A stretch of 64,000 nucleotides of DNA from Streptomyces sp. NBC_00273. GTDB lineage: Bacteria; Actinomycetota; Actinomycetes; Streptomycetales; Streptomycetaceae. The translations under genes and the position numbers were made by a program. Positions 43,309 through 51,543 of this stretch are shown here, piece after piece. The stretch is taken from NCBI RefSeq assembly GCF_036178145.1, contig NZ_CP108067.1, positions 4,340,001 through 4,404,000 on the forward strand. Reading direction: 5' to 3'. Every line of letters begins with the position of its first letter. Position 1 is the stretch's first letter. Under the pieces are notes generated by a model. That model worked only from the letters and a program-made list of their open reading frames with translations. It ran no database searches and was not told where the DNA came from.

Positions 43309-44615
43309 CCTGTGTTCGCCGCCCTCTCCATCTCCAGCTCGACTTCCGTGCCGCCGTCGGGCGCGGACCGCAGCCGTGCGGTCCCGCCGTTGCGCTGCAT
43401 CCGGCCGATGATCGATTCTCGTACGCCCATGCGGTCGCCGGGTACCGCGTCGATGTCGAAGCCCGGCCCCCGGTCCCGTACGGACACGAACACCGTCTGC
43501 CCCTCCACCTCCGCGTACACCTGTACGGGCCCGCCCTCGCCACCGTACTTGGCGGCGTTGACCATCGCCTCGCGCGCGGCCTGGATCTGGGCCGCCAGCC
43601 GCTCGTCGAGCGGGCAGTCACCGACCACCACGACCTCGATCGGGACGCCGTGGTGGTCCTCCACCTCGGCGGCGGTCTTCTTCACGGCCTCCGCGAGGGT
43701 GGCCGGCTCCTCCGCCTCGTCCTTGCCGGTGCCCTCGGGCTTGTAGAGCCAGTTCCGCAGTTCGCGTTCCTGCGCCCGCGCGAGGCGGCGCACCTCGGAG
43801 ACGTCCTCCGCGTTGCGCTGGATCAGGGTGAGGGTGTGCAGCACCGAGTCGTGCACGTGGGCGGCGACCTCGGCGCGCTCCTGGGCGCGGATGCGCATCA
43901 GGCGCTCCTCGGACAGGTCCTGGGTCATCCGGATCAGCCAGGGTCCGGCGAGCAGGGCCACGCCCACGAGGACGGCGAGGGTGGCGGTGAGGACGTTGCC
44001 GAGCTGTGCGGCGGAGCCCCGTACGACGATGAAGACGGTCAGGCCCATCCCGACCAGGACGACACCGGCGAGGGCCCGCGCGACCTGGAAGAGGCGTCCG
44101 CGCCGTTCGGCGGCCGTGGACCAGTGGGCGCGGCGGGCGTTGTCGGCCTGCCGCCACACGAGCACGACCCCGGCCCCGACCAGCAGCGTCGGCCACACGT
44201 ACCGACCGGACGCGCCGCCGAGCTGGACCTTGGAGATGAAGATGCCCGCACCGATGAACAGGGCGATCAGTGCGGTGATCTGCCCCCGGTCGGGCTTGCG
44301 CAGCCGGCGGGTGCCGTCGGGGAGGTTCTCGAAGAAGGAGCGGTGTCCGGTCCGGCCGCCGACGCCGAGCGGTACGAACACCCAGAACGCGGCGTACAGC
44401 AGCACACCCAGCCCGTCGCCCCACATGAACAGCAGGAGGAACGCCAGGCGGACCCAGCCCACCGGAAGCCCGAGGTGCCCGGCGAGACCGCGCGCGACAC
44501 CGCCGAGCATCCGGCCGTCGGCGCTGCGGTAGAGCTTGCGCTGCGGCACCTCGTCGGCGTCCGGTGCGTGCGGGGTTCGGGGAGCGGCGGCTACGGGCAT
44601 GTCACCAAGGGTCAC
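43305..44615 (-). CDS. Sensor histidine kinase with N-terminal PspC domain
   Basis: A 436-aa kinase. An N-terminal PspC domain (KLYRSADGRMLGGVARGLAGHLGLPVGWVRLAF, about 27-85) leads to several membrane helices. A HisKA_3 box EVAAHVHDSVLHTL and an HATPase domain with EAMVNAAKYGG, DRGPGFD and GMGVRESI follow. PspC-kinases sense envelope stress. Start uncertain: GTG 44615 or ATG 44600, and neither has a good ribosome site. It diverges from another PspC protein and shares an ATP-independent sensor module with it, so both may report on the same membrane signal. Confidence 0.92.
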   Translation of the reverse strand: MTLGDMPVAAAPRTPHAPDADEVPQRKLYRSADGRMLGGVARGLAGHLGLPVGWVRLAFLLLFMWGDGLGVLLYAAFWVFVPLGVGGRTGHRSFFENLPDGTRRLRKPDRGQITALIALFIGAGIFISKVQLGGASGRYVWPTLLVGAGVVLVWRQADNARRAHWSTAAERRGRLFQVARALAGVVLVGMGLTVFIVVRGSAAQLGNVLTATLAVLVGVALLAGPWLIRMTQDLSEERLMRIRAQERAEVAAHVHDSVLHTLTLIQRNAEDVSEVRRLARAQERELRNWLYKPEGTGKDEAEEPATLAEAVKKTAAEVEDHHGVPIEVVVVGDCPLDERLAAQIQAAREAMVNAAKYGGEGGPVQVYAEVEGQTVFVSVRDRGPGFDIDAVPGDRMGVRESIIGRMQRNGGTARLRSAPDGGTEVELEMERAANTG

Positions 44616-44643
44616 ACGCCCGGCGGGGGCCGGTCATCAGGGC

Positions 44644-44668
44644 ATCCCCCCACTCGTACCGGGGGGAT
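44644..44668. promoter_or_regulatory. ATCCCCCC-N9-GGGGGGAT palindrome between divergent PspC genes
   Basis: Perfect 8-bp arms (44644-44651 and 44661-44668) flank nine bases in the 116-bp region between the histidine kinase and the PspC protein gene. Placement suggests control of both genes, most simply by the neighbouring response regulator. Binding is inferred. Confidence 0.6.
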
Positions 44669-44731
44669 ATCAGGGTTGCACCAGGGTAGGGCCCGGTGCC
44701 GTCCGCTCCTGCGGCCCGTCACCATGGACCC

Positions 44732-46063
44732 ATGACCGAAGTACACGACGCCCCGCCGGCCGAGCCCGGGGCCCCGCGGGCCGCCGACGCCAGGCCGCTC
44801 CTGCGCCGCAGCAAGCGCGACAAGGTCCTCGCGGGCGTGTGCGGCGGCCTCGGCCGGTACTTCGACCTGGACCCGGTGGTCTTCCGCATCGTCCTCGGTG
44901 TCCTCGCGGTCACCGGCGGCGTCGGTCTGATCTTCTACGGCTTCGCGTGGCTGCTGCTCCCCCTGGAGGGCGAGGAGGACAGCGAGGCGAAGAAGCTGCT
45001 GACCGGCCGGGTCGAGGGGGCCACGCTGGCGGCGGTGTTCGCCGCACTGGTGGGCTGCGCGCTGTTCCTGTCGATGCTGGACAACGGCGGGCTGGCGGCC
45101 TTCTCCGTCCTGGTCGTCCTGGCGCTGGGCGGGGCCTCGTACTGGTCGCAGCGCAAGCGGCACACCGGCGGGCCCGAGGCGCAGGCGCCCGATCCGGTCG
45201 GCAGCACCTACCGGGCCGCGCACTCGCCCGCCCCGCCGGAGACGCAGGCTCCGCCCACCCCCGGCGGCCCGTCCTGGTGGCGGGACCCGCTGGTCAAGGA
45301 CGGTACGACCGGCCCGGTCGGCGGGACGGGGTACCTGTGGGGGCCCGACGACTCGGCGGACCCGGTGGCGGCGACCGGCCGCACCCCGGCTGCCGCGAAG
45401 GCTGCCGCCGCCCCGGCCCGCCCGCGCGGCGGCATCGGCGGCCGGGTCTTCGTGCTGGCGCTGCTCGCCGGGATCGCGGGGACCGCCGCCACCTGGGAGG
45501 GCAATCCGCTCGGCGAGGCCCTGCAGACCGGGCTCGCCGCCGCACTGGTCGTCCTCGGTCTGGGCCTCGCGGTCAGCTCCCTGCTGGGACGCACCGGCTT
45601 CGGCACGGTCGTGCTGGCCGTGTGCACCGCGGGCCTGCTCGCGGGCGCGGCCGTACTGCCCCGGGAGATCGGCACGGACTGGCAGGAGGTCGAGTGGCGT
45701 CCGGCCGCGGTGGCCGACGTGCAGCCCGTGTACGAGGCGGGCACCGGGCTCGCCACGCTGGACCTGAGCCGTCTGGACGTGCCGAAGGGCACCAAGGTGG
45801 CCGTCGAAGCGTCCATCGACGCGGGCCGGCTCAAGGTGGTCCTGCCGAGGGAGGTCACCGCGCTGGCCGACGTCACCATCCGGCGGGTGGGCGACATCCA
45901 GCTGCCCGGCGACTACGCGGGCCGCATCGAGCGGGCCGGGCCCGGGGAGCAGAACCGTACGGAAACCCTCGCGCCGGCTGCCGGCACCGAGGCCGGCGGG
46001 ACGATCGAACTGCACCTCGGTGCGGACTTCGGACAGGTGGAGGTGGCCCGTGCGGCGTCATGA
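44732..46063 (+). CDS. PspC-domain membrane protein
   Basis: A 443-aa protein. PspC domain at about 25-90 (PLLRRSKRDKVLAGVCGGLGRYFDLDPVVFRIVLGVLAV), then several helices. Next comes a soluble linker rich in Ala, Pro and Gly, two more helices (VFVLALLAGIAGTAATW; TGLAAALVVLGLGLAVSSLL) and an external beta-rich domain of about 110 residues (LATLDLSRLDVPKGTKVAVEASIDAGRLKVVLP) resembling LiaF-type/toast-rack adhesin-like folds. ATG at 44732. Together with the divergent kinase-regulator pair this looks like a Lia/Psp-type envelope stress module. The next small gene overlaps its 3' end. Confidence 0.88.
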   Translation: MTEVHDAPPAEPGAPRAADARPLLRRSKRDKVLAGVCGGLGRYFDLDPVVFRIVLGVLAVTGGVGLIFYGFAWLLLPLEGEEDSEAKKLLTGRVEGATLAAVFAALVGCALFLSMLDNGGLAAFSVLVVLALGGASYWSQRKRHTGGPEAQAPDPVGSTYRAAHSPAPPETQAPPTPGGPSWWRDPLVKDGTTGPVGGTGYLWGPDDSADPVAATGRTPAAAKAAAAPARPRGGIGGRVFVLALLAGIAGTAATWEGNPLGEALQTGLAAALVVLGLGLAVSSLLGRTGFGTVVLAVCTAGLLAGAAVLPREIGTDWQEVEWRPAAVADVQPVYEAGTGLATLDLSRLDVPKGTKVAVEASIDAGRLKVVLPREVTALADVTIRRVGDIQLPGDYAGRIERAGPGEQNRTETLAPAAGTEAGGTIELHLGADFGQVEVARAAS

Positions 46064-46274
46064 GTTCCAGCCGGGACGGCTGATCGCGGGACTGGTCCTG
46101 GTGGTGGCGGGCGTACTCTACCTGCTCGACAGCACCGGCGAGGCGGACCTGCCCTGGTTCGCGGTCATCCCGATCACCATGGGCGGGCTCACCCTCGCCG
46201 CGCTGGTCGGACTGGTGACCTATGCCGTACGGCGGGACAAGCGCGACCGGATCACCGAGTCCAGCGACAGGTAG
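46050..46274 (+). CDS. Small two-helix membrane protein
   Basis: A 74-aa protein starting at a GTG inside the end of the PspC gene, with GGAGG upstream. Helices LIAGLVLVVAGVLYLLDST and WFAVIPITMGGLTLAALVGLVTYAV are joined by a short acidic loop. It is translated with the PspC gene and probably belongs to the envelope-stress module. Its last 55 bp overlap the convergent DoxX gene. Confidence 0.8.
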   Translation: MRRHEFQPGRLIAGLVLVVAGVLYLLDSTGEADLPWFAVIPITMGGLTLAALVGLVTYAVRRDKRDRITESSDR

Positions 46275-46735
46275 GGCGCTCCGGCGAGGATCAGGGGGGT
46301 CCACGCCATCATGTAGATCAGGTCGTTGCCGTAGTAGTACGGGGTCACCGCCCACGACACCGTGAGCCACAGGCTGAGCGCGATCAGCGCCCCGCCGACG
46401 GCCGCGATGCGGGTCAGCAGGCCGGCCAGGGTCCCGAGGCCGACCAGGATCTCCCCGACGGCCAGGGCGACGGCGAAGCCGACGGGCGAATTCAGCGACA
46501 GGTCCACGAGGCCGGGGATCGCGGAGGTGTCGCGCACCCCGCGCATCATGTCTCCGATGGAGCCGTCGCCGGCGGCGGAGAGGAACGCCGGGTCGGTCAG
46601 TTTGTCGATCCCCGCGTACACGAAGGTCACGCCGAGGAAGAGCCGCAGGGGCAGCAGCGCGTGCCGGGAGGCCAGCTCGCGCAGGCCCACGACCTCGCGA
46701 GGGGCGTCGGTTTCAAGAACATCGGTTCGGTTCAC
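46220..46735 (-). CDS. DoxX-family membrane protein
   Basis: A 171-aa four-helix DoxX protein: LPLRLFLGVTFVYAGIDKLTDPAFL, VGFAVALAVGEILVGLGTLAGLLTRIAAV and the C-terminal WTPLILAGAPYLSLDS. DoxX proteins are linked to redox/thiol stress and respiratory chains; a specific role is not readable. The C-terminal 18 codons overlap the 3' end of the convergent 74-aa gene. Confidence 0.9.
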   Translation of the reverse strand: MNRTDVLETDAPREVVGLRELASRHALLPLRLFLGVTFVYAGIDKLTDPAFLSAAGDGSIGDMMRGVRDTSAIPGLVDLSLNSPVGFAVALAVGEILVGLGTLAGLLTRIAAVGGALIALSLWLTVSWAVTPYYYGNDLIYMMAWTPLILAGAPYLSLDSVIRSRLSRRTA

Positions 46736-46753
46736 GCGACATGTGTACCCCGA

Positions 46754-48010
46754 TCACTCGGCAACATCGATGGTGCAGCGGTTGGATTCCACCCCTGCGG
46801 CCGTGACCACCTGGATCTCGACGCGCCCCGGCTCCACCTCCGCCGGGACCGGCACGGTCAGCACGGCGTCGGAAGGATTGGTGAATCCGCCCGCCACCGG
46901 AACCAGCGGCACGTGCACGTGCACCACCCCGACCCGTACCACCAGACGGGCCAGCATCTCCGGCGTCTGCGCCCCGGGCGGCACGAAGCCCACGCCCCGG
47001 ATCTCGATGTCGTCCCCGGGGCGGACGGCCGCGTCCAGATCCCCGGGCTCGCGTCTGCGCACCACCGACAGCACCAGTGGGCGGCTGCCCTCCGCGTACT
47101 TCGCCGCCAAGTACACGGCGGCCGACAGGGCCACCAGCAGGGCCAGTGCCCAGGGCAGCTGTGGCAGGCGGGCCGGGAAGCGCGCCAGCGAGGCCGTCGC
47201 GTAGGCGAGCACCACCGTCGAGACGAGCACGTACTGCGCGTCCGGGAAGCTCCCGCGGCCCGCGTCGTCCGTCAGCAGGTCCACCCCGCGCGGCCGGTCG
47301 GCCGGCAGCTTCTGCAGCCGCTGGCCCATGATCCTTACGGAGACCACGCGGCGCACCAGCACCGCGACGGCCGAGGTCAGCGAGACCACCGCCAGCAGCG
47401 GAAGGGCCCGGTCCAGCGCGAGGCCGGCGTACAGCGCCTGCCGTTCGGGCCCGGGCGCCGAGGCGGCCAGCCGCAGCGCGGGCAGCAGCGTGGCGAAGGC
47501 CGTCAGCACCACCCAGGCGGTGGGCACCGCCTTCGAGGTGGACAGCCGGTTGTCCTCGCCGACCAGCGGGGCCAGCAGCCCGCCGCGCACGGACTGGGCG
47601 CGGGCCGCGACCGTGAGCAGTCCGGCCAGCACCAGGGCGGCCAGCAGCCCGGCGGTGCGCGCCGTGGACCAGCCGGTGCCGAGCGCGGCGGCGACCTGCA
47701 CCAGCAGCAGGACCCCGGCGGCGATCCAGATGGCGAGGACGGCCCGCCGCGAGAACAGGTACAGCCAGGAGTTCCCGGCCTCCCGGCCCCGGTCGGCAAC
47801 GGTGCGGGCCGACAGGGTCAGCTCGTCGGAGACCCACTGGCGGGAGGCGCCGAGCGAGTGGGCCACGGCGGCCGGCACGCCCTGCCCGGAGGCGAATTCG
47901 TCGCGCTTCTCCAGGAACGCCGCTACCGCGCGGCGGTGGCCCTCGCGGGCGCACTCGTCGCAGGCGCAGGCGGTGGTGTGGGTACCTCGGGACATCTCTT
48001 GGACAGCCAC
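46754..48010 (-). CDS. Polytopic membrane protein with N-terminal Cys/His cluster
   Basis: A 418-aa protein. The N-terminus THTTACACDECAREGH has three Cys near His residues, a possible metal site. Seven or so hydrophobic helices follow between 85 and 310. A soluble C-terminal domain of about 100 residues (VRPGDDIEIRGVGFVPPGAQTPEML...VPAEVEPGRVEIQVVTAAGVESN) reads like an IPT/TIG-type beta sandwich. GTG at 48010, or ATG at 47995. Upstream lie three ATTG(N)GCAC-like sites. Function unknown. Confidence 0.78.
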   Translation of the reverse strand: MAVQEMSRGTHTTACACDECAREGHRRAVAAFLEKRDEFASGQGVPAAVAHSLGASRQWVSDELTLSARTVADRGREAGNSWLYLFSRRAVLAIWIAAGVLLLVQVAAALGTGWSTARTAGLLAALVLAGLLTVAARAQSVRGGLLAPLVGEDNRLSTSKAVPTAWVVLTAFATLLPALRLAASAPGPERQALYAGLALDRALPLLAVVSLTSAVAVLVRRVVSVRIMGQRLQKLPADRPRGVDLLTDDAGRGSFPDAQYVLVSTVVLAYATASLARFPARLPQLPWALALLVALSAAVYLAAKYAEGSRPLVLSVVRRREPGDLDAAVRPGDDIEIRGVGFVPPGAQTPEMLARLVVRVGVVHVHVPLVPVAGGFTNPSDAVLTVPVPAEVEPGRVEIQVVTAAGVESNRCTIDVAE

Positions 48011-48034
48011 GTACGTGCCGCCTCTCTGAACTAC

Positions 48035-48087
48035 GGTGCAATGCCAGCGAATTGTGCACCACTGCGGCAGTGCTCCGGATTGCGCAC
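48035..48087. promoter_or_regulatory. Triplicated ATTG(CG/TG)CAC sites
   Basis: GGTGCAAT (48035-48042) is an inverted, shortened copy of ATTGTGCACC (48051-48060), and ATTGCGCAC follows at 48079-48087. The first two form an imperfect palindrome. They lie just upstream of the 418-aa membrane protein gene and could be operators. Confidence 0.45.
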
Positions 48088-48112
48088 GATGTCAGAGCAG
48101 GTGATTAACGGT

Positions 48113-48874
48113 TCATGATGTTGACGCCACCAGCTCCCTGAGCGGCTGGTAGCTCGCCCACGCGGCCAGATCGGACCCGAACCGTTCGCGGGTGGAGGTC
48201 GCGGCGCGGTGGTCGATGGGCACCGGCTTGCCCGCGGCCCGGGCGATCAGCTGCACCTGCGCGGCCCGTTCCGCCTCGATGAACCACCAGACCGCGGCGT
48301 CCACCGAGTCCCCCACCGTCAGCAGCCCCCGGTTGCGCAGGACCAGTGCCTTGTACGGTCCGAGCGCGAGCGCGGTCCGCTCCGGTTCGTCGGCCCCGGA
48401 GTACTCGTCGAGGAGCGCGTGGTCCTCGTAGAAGGCACAGGCCTCCTCGGTGATCGGGGCCAGCAACTCGCCCAGGGCCGCGAGGGCCCGCCCGTACGGG
48501 CCCTGCGCGCGGACCACGGCGACCACCTCGGGCCGCCTGCGGTGGACCGCCGCGTGCACGGCGAAGGCCAGCTGGTTGACCCGGCGCCCGCCCCGGACCA
48601 CCCGCCCGTCCCCGTCGACCAGCAGCAGGTCGTCGGCGGTGAGGGCGGCGAAGGCCCGACCGAAGGGGTTCACCCAGTAGCAGTCCTCGAACTCCGGGTC
48701 CCGCGCGGTGATCTGTCCCGCCACCCCGTCCTCGTACCCGAGGCGCCCCAGCAGCCGCAGCGCCTCGGCGAGCCGCTCCTTGCGGTGGGTGCGCGCCGCG
48801 TCGACGGTGTCGTGCACGGGCGGCATCTCGAAGCCCAGCCGCTCCACGGGCACGGGTACGGGCTGGTCCGGCAT
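48113..48874 (-). CDS. Class II aldolase/adducin-like protein lacking metal ligands
   Basis: A 253-aa protein with the class II aldolase/adducin fold: LLGRLGYEDGVAGQITARDP, the CYWVNPFG turn, LAFAVHAAVHRRRPEVVAVV. Positions that hold the zinc histidines in FucA-type enzymes are changed: the HxH before PxA reads RAQGPYGRAL, and the RNHG motif reads LRNRGLLTVG. The nucleotides confirm these substitutions. The protein is therefore probably not a metal-dependent aldolase; a binding or structural role, as for adducin, is possible. AAGGAG precedes the ATG. Confidence 0.85.
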   Translation of the reverse strand: MPDQPVPVPVERLGFEMPPVHDTVDAARTHRKERLAEALRLLGRLGYEDGVAGQITARDPEFEDCYWVNPFGRAFAALTADDLLLVDGDGRVVRGGRRVNQLAFAVHAAVHRRRPEVVAVVRAQGPYGRALAALGELLAPITEEACAFYEDHALLDEYSGADEPERTALALGPYKALVLRNRGLLTVGDSVDAAVWWFIEAERAAQVQLIARAAGKPVPIDHRAATSTRERFGSDLAAWASYQPLRELVASTS

Positions 48875-48947
48875 GGGCGCTCCTTCGAACGGCTCGGTTC
48901 GCCGCGCAAGGTACCCGGGGCCCTGCCAAGTGGCCAGAGGAACGGCG

Positions 48948-48982
48948 AAGCCGCCGCCCGCGGGTGCGGGGCGGCGGCTTCA
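48948..48982 (-). terminator. Terminator downstream of guaA
   Basis: GAAGCCGCCGCCC and GGGCGGCGGCTTC form a 13-bp stem around a 9-nt loop, 28 bp past the guaA stop. Confidence 0.7.
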
Positions 48983-49009
48983 CGGCGTTCCGGGTGGGAC
49001 CGGGTGGGA

Positions 49010-50596
49010 CTACTCCCACTCGATGGTGCCCGGGGGCTTGCTCGTGCAGTCGAGGACCACCCGGTTCACCTCCGGCACCTCGTTGGTGATGCGGGTCGAG
49101 ATCCGGGCGAGCACCTCGTACGGCATGCGCGTCCAGTCCGCGGTCATCGCGTCCTCGGAGGAGACGGGGCGCAGGACGATCGGGTGGCCGTAGGTGCGGC
49201 CGTCGCCCTGGACGCCGACGCTGCGGACGTCCGCGAGCAGCACGACCGGGCACTGCCAGATCTCGCGGTCGAGGCCGGCCGCGGTCAGCTCGTGGCGGGC
49301 GATGGCGTCGGCCTCGCGGAGCAGGTCCAGGCGCTCCTTGGTGACCTCGCCGACGATGCGGATGCCGAGGCCGGGGCCCGGGAAGGGCTGGCGCTGGACG
49401 ATCTCGTCGGGCAGGCCGAGCTCCTGGCCGACCATCCGGACCTCGTCCTTGAACAGCTGGCGCAGCGGCTCGACGAGCTCGAACTCGATGTCGTCGGGGA
49501 GCCCGCCCACGTTGTGGTGGGACTTGATGTTGGCGGTGCCGGTGCCGCCGCCGGACTCGACGACGTCCGGGTACAGGGTGCCCTGCACGAGGAAGGCGAC
49601 CGCGGGGCCGTCCTCCTGGAGGATCTCCAGCTGGGCCTGCTCGAAGACGCGGATGAACTCACGGCCGATGATCTTGCGCTTGGTCTCCGGGTCGGAAACG
49701 CCGGCCAGCGCGTTCAGGAAGCGCTCCTGCGCGTCGACGACCTTCAGCTGCACGCCGGTCGCGGCGACGAAGTCCTTCTCGACCTGCTCGGTCTCGCCCT
49801 TGCGCATCAGACCGTGGTCGACGTAGACGCAGGTCAGCTGCGAGCCGATGGCCTTCTGCACGAGGGCCGCGGCGACGGCGGAGTCCACGCCGCCGGAGAG
49901 GCCGCAGATGGCGCGCTTGTCGCCGACCTGCTCGCGGATCGCCGCGATCTGCTCCTCGACGATGTTGCCGGTGGTCCAGGTGGGGGCGAGGCCCGCGCCG
50001 CGGTAGAGGAAGTGCTCCAGGATCTGCTGACCGTGCGTGGAGTGCATCACCTCGGGGTGGTACTGCACGCCGTACAGCTTCTTCTCGTCGTTCTCGAAGG
50101 CCGCGACCGGGACGACGTTCGTCGACGCGGTGACGGTGAAGCCCTCGGGGGCGGCGGAGCAGGCGTCGCCGTGGGACATCCACACCGACTGGTTGTCGGG
50201 GGTGCCCTCGAAGAGGGTGGAGCCGGCCTTGGAGACGGCCAGCGGGGTGCGGCCGTACTCGCGGGCGCCGGTGTTGTCGACGGTGCCACCGAGGGTGACC
50301 GCCATCAGCTGGAAGCCGTAGCACATGCCGAAGACGGGGACGCCGGCCTCGAAGATCGCGCGGTCGAGCTGCGGGGCGCCCTCTTCGTACACGGAGGACG
50401 GACCGCCGGAGAGGATGATCGCCTTGGGGTTCTTGGCCAGCATCTCGTCGACGGGCATCGAGCTCGGCACGATCTCGCTGTAGACCCGTGCTTCGCGGAC
50501 GCGGCGGGCGATGAGCTGGGCGTACTGGGCGCCGAAGTCGACGACGAGAACCGTGTCCGGGGCGCTGTCGTGGGCGGCGGAGGGTGCTTCTGGCAC
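49010..50596 (-). CDS. guaA: GMP synthase (glutamine-hydrolysing)
   Basis: A 528-aa GMP synthetase converting XMP to GMP. The N-terminal class I glutamine amidotransferase has [18 protein letters not shown], catalytic [10 protein letters not shown] and the YHPEV histidine/glutamate. The ATP pyrophosphatase domain has [12 protein letters not shown] and ends with the dimerisation domain [12 protein letters not shown] at 50596 with GGAAGG upstream. Standard length and complete motifs. Transcribed alone into a hairpin. Confidence 0.98.
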   Translation of the reverse strand: MPEAPSAAHDSAPDTVLVVDFGAQYAQLIARRVREARVYSEIVPSSMPVDEMLAKNPKAIILSGGPSSVYEEGAPQLDRAIFEAGVPVFGMCYGFQLMAVTLGGTVDNTGAREYGRTPLAVSKAGSTLFEGTPDNQSVWMSHGDACSAAPEGFTVTASTNVVPVAAFENDEKKLYGVQYHPEVMHSTHGQQILEHFLYRGAGLAPTWTTGNIVEEQIAAIREQVGDKRAICGLSGGVDSAVAAALVQKAIGSQLTCVYVDHGLMRKGETEQVEKDFVAATGVQLKVVDAQERFLNALAGVSDPETKRKIIGREFIRVFEQAQLEILQEDGPAVAFLVQGTLYPDVVESGGGTGTANIKSHHNVGGLPDDIEFELVEPLRQLFKDEVRMVGQELGLPDEIVQRQPFPGPGLGIRIVGEVTKERLDLLREADAIARHELTAAGLDREIWQCPVVLLADVRSVGVQGDGRTYGHPIVLRPVSSEDAMTADWTRMPYEVLARISTRITNEVPEVNRVVLDCTSKPPGTIEWE

Positions 50597-50678
50597 GGGG
50601 CGGCCTTCCGGCGGAAGAGGTGGCTGTTTTGTCGATTCTAACGGGGGACGTCACCCCCTCTTCGTCTCACCATCCGAA

Positions 50679-51530
50679 TCACGGCGCTCCCACCGCCCGA
50701 CGTGCCCGGCTGATCACACACTGTGCGTCCGCCCCGAAGGCGGCGGATTCGCGAAGGGCCTGCCAGACCCGGAGGTGGGTGGCGACGCTGTCGGTGTCAT
50801 CCAGCCAGAGCTCCGCGTGCCAGGTTTCCACGACCGCCTGCCGGTCGTCGTAGATCCAGAATCCGAGTCCTGGGGGGATCTGCAGGGCCGCTCCAAGGGG
50901 AACGATCCCCAGTTCCACGGTGTCGAGGCCGATCACGCCTTGCAGGCGGTCGAGCTGGGCGGCAAGTACCGAGGGCGGACAGATCCGAGCGTGCAGGACC
51001 GCTTCCCACAACAGGATCCGGTAGCGCTTTCCGGAGTCGTACAGTCCCTCTTGCCGTTTCATCCGGGAACGTACGGCTTCTTCGATGTCCCTGGGCGTCT
51101 GGTGCAGCTCCGCGAAGCGGCTGAGGACCGCACGCGCGTAGTCGGGCGTCTGAAGCACTCCGACGACCCAGGACGATTCCCACGCGCGGAGCACGCGCGC
51201 GTCTGCCTGCGCCTGGTTGTGCACGTCCTGTACGGGCCGAAGTCCTCCGGCCAGCTGGCGGCGCCACGAGCGGACACGGGACTCCAGTCCACTCAGCCGG
51301 GACAGCAGTTCCGCCGCCGCTTCCGGTTGCTCGACCCCTGCCGCCCACGCCCTCAGGTCTTCGGCCGTGGCTGTCTGCCGCCCCGTCTCCAGCTTGCTGA
51401 CCTTCGACTGAGTCCAGCCAAGACGCGCCGCCAGCGCCGTACCGGTGAGCCGGCTTCCGGGACAGGCCTCACGCAGCTCCCGCAGCCTTACGCCGAGGGC
51501 TGCTCTCGCCTGCTGGTAGTCAGTACTCAC
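50679..51530 (-). CDS. WhiJ-like XRE regulator with DUF5753 domain
   Basis: A 283-aa protein. An HTH of the XRE type (LRELREACPGSRLTGTALAARLGWTQSKVSKLETGRQ, about 14-50) is followed by a DUF5753 domain (VLRAWESSWVVGVLQTPDYARAVL...FWIYDDRQAVVETWHAELWLDD). Streptomyces carry many such WhiJ-type regulators paired with small partner genes. GTG at 51530, 13 bp after the DUF6879 gene on the same strand. Likely part of a local developmental-type regulatory set with DUF6879 and the two small plus-strand genes. Confidence 0.9.
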   Translation of the reverse strand: MSTDYQQARAALGVRLRELREACPGSRLTGTALAARLGWTQSKVSKLETGRQTATAEDLRAWAAGVEQPEAAAELLSRLSGLESRVRSWRRQLAGGLRPVQDVHNQAQADARVLRAWESSWVVGVLQTPDYARAVLSRFAELHQTPRDIEEAVRSRMKRQEGLYDSGKRYRILLWEAVLHARICPPSVLAAQLDRLQGVIGLDTVELGIVPLGAALQIPPGLGFWIYDDRQAVVETWHAELWLDDTDSVATHLRVWQALRESAAFGADAQCVISRARRAVGAP

Positions 51531-51543
51531 TGGTTGCGTGCGC

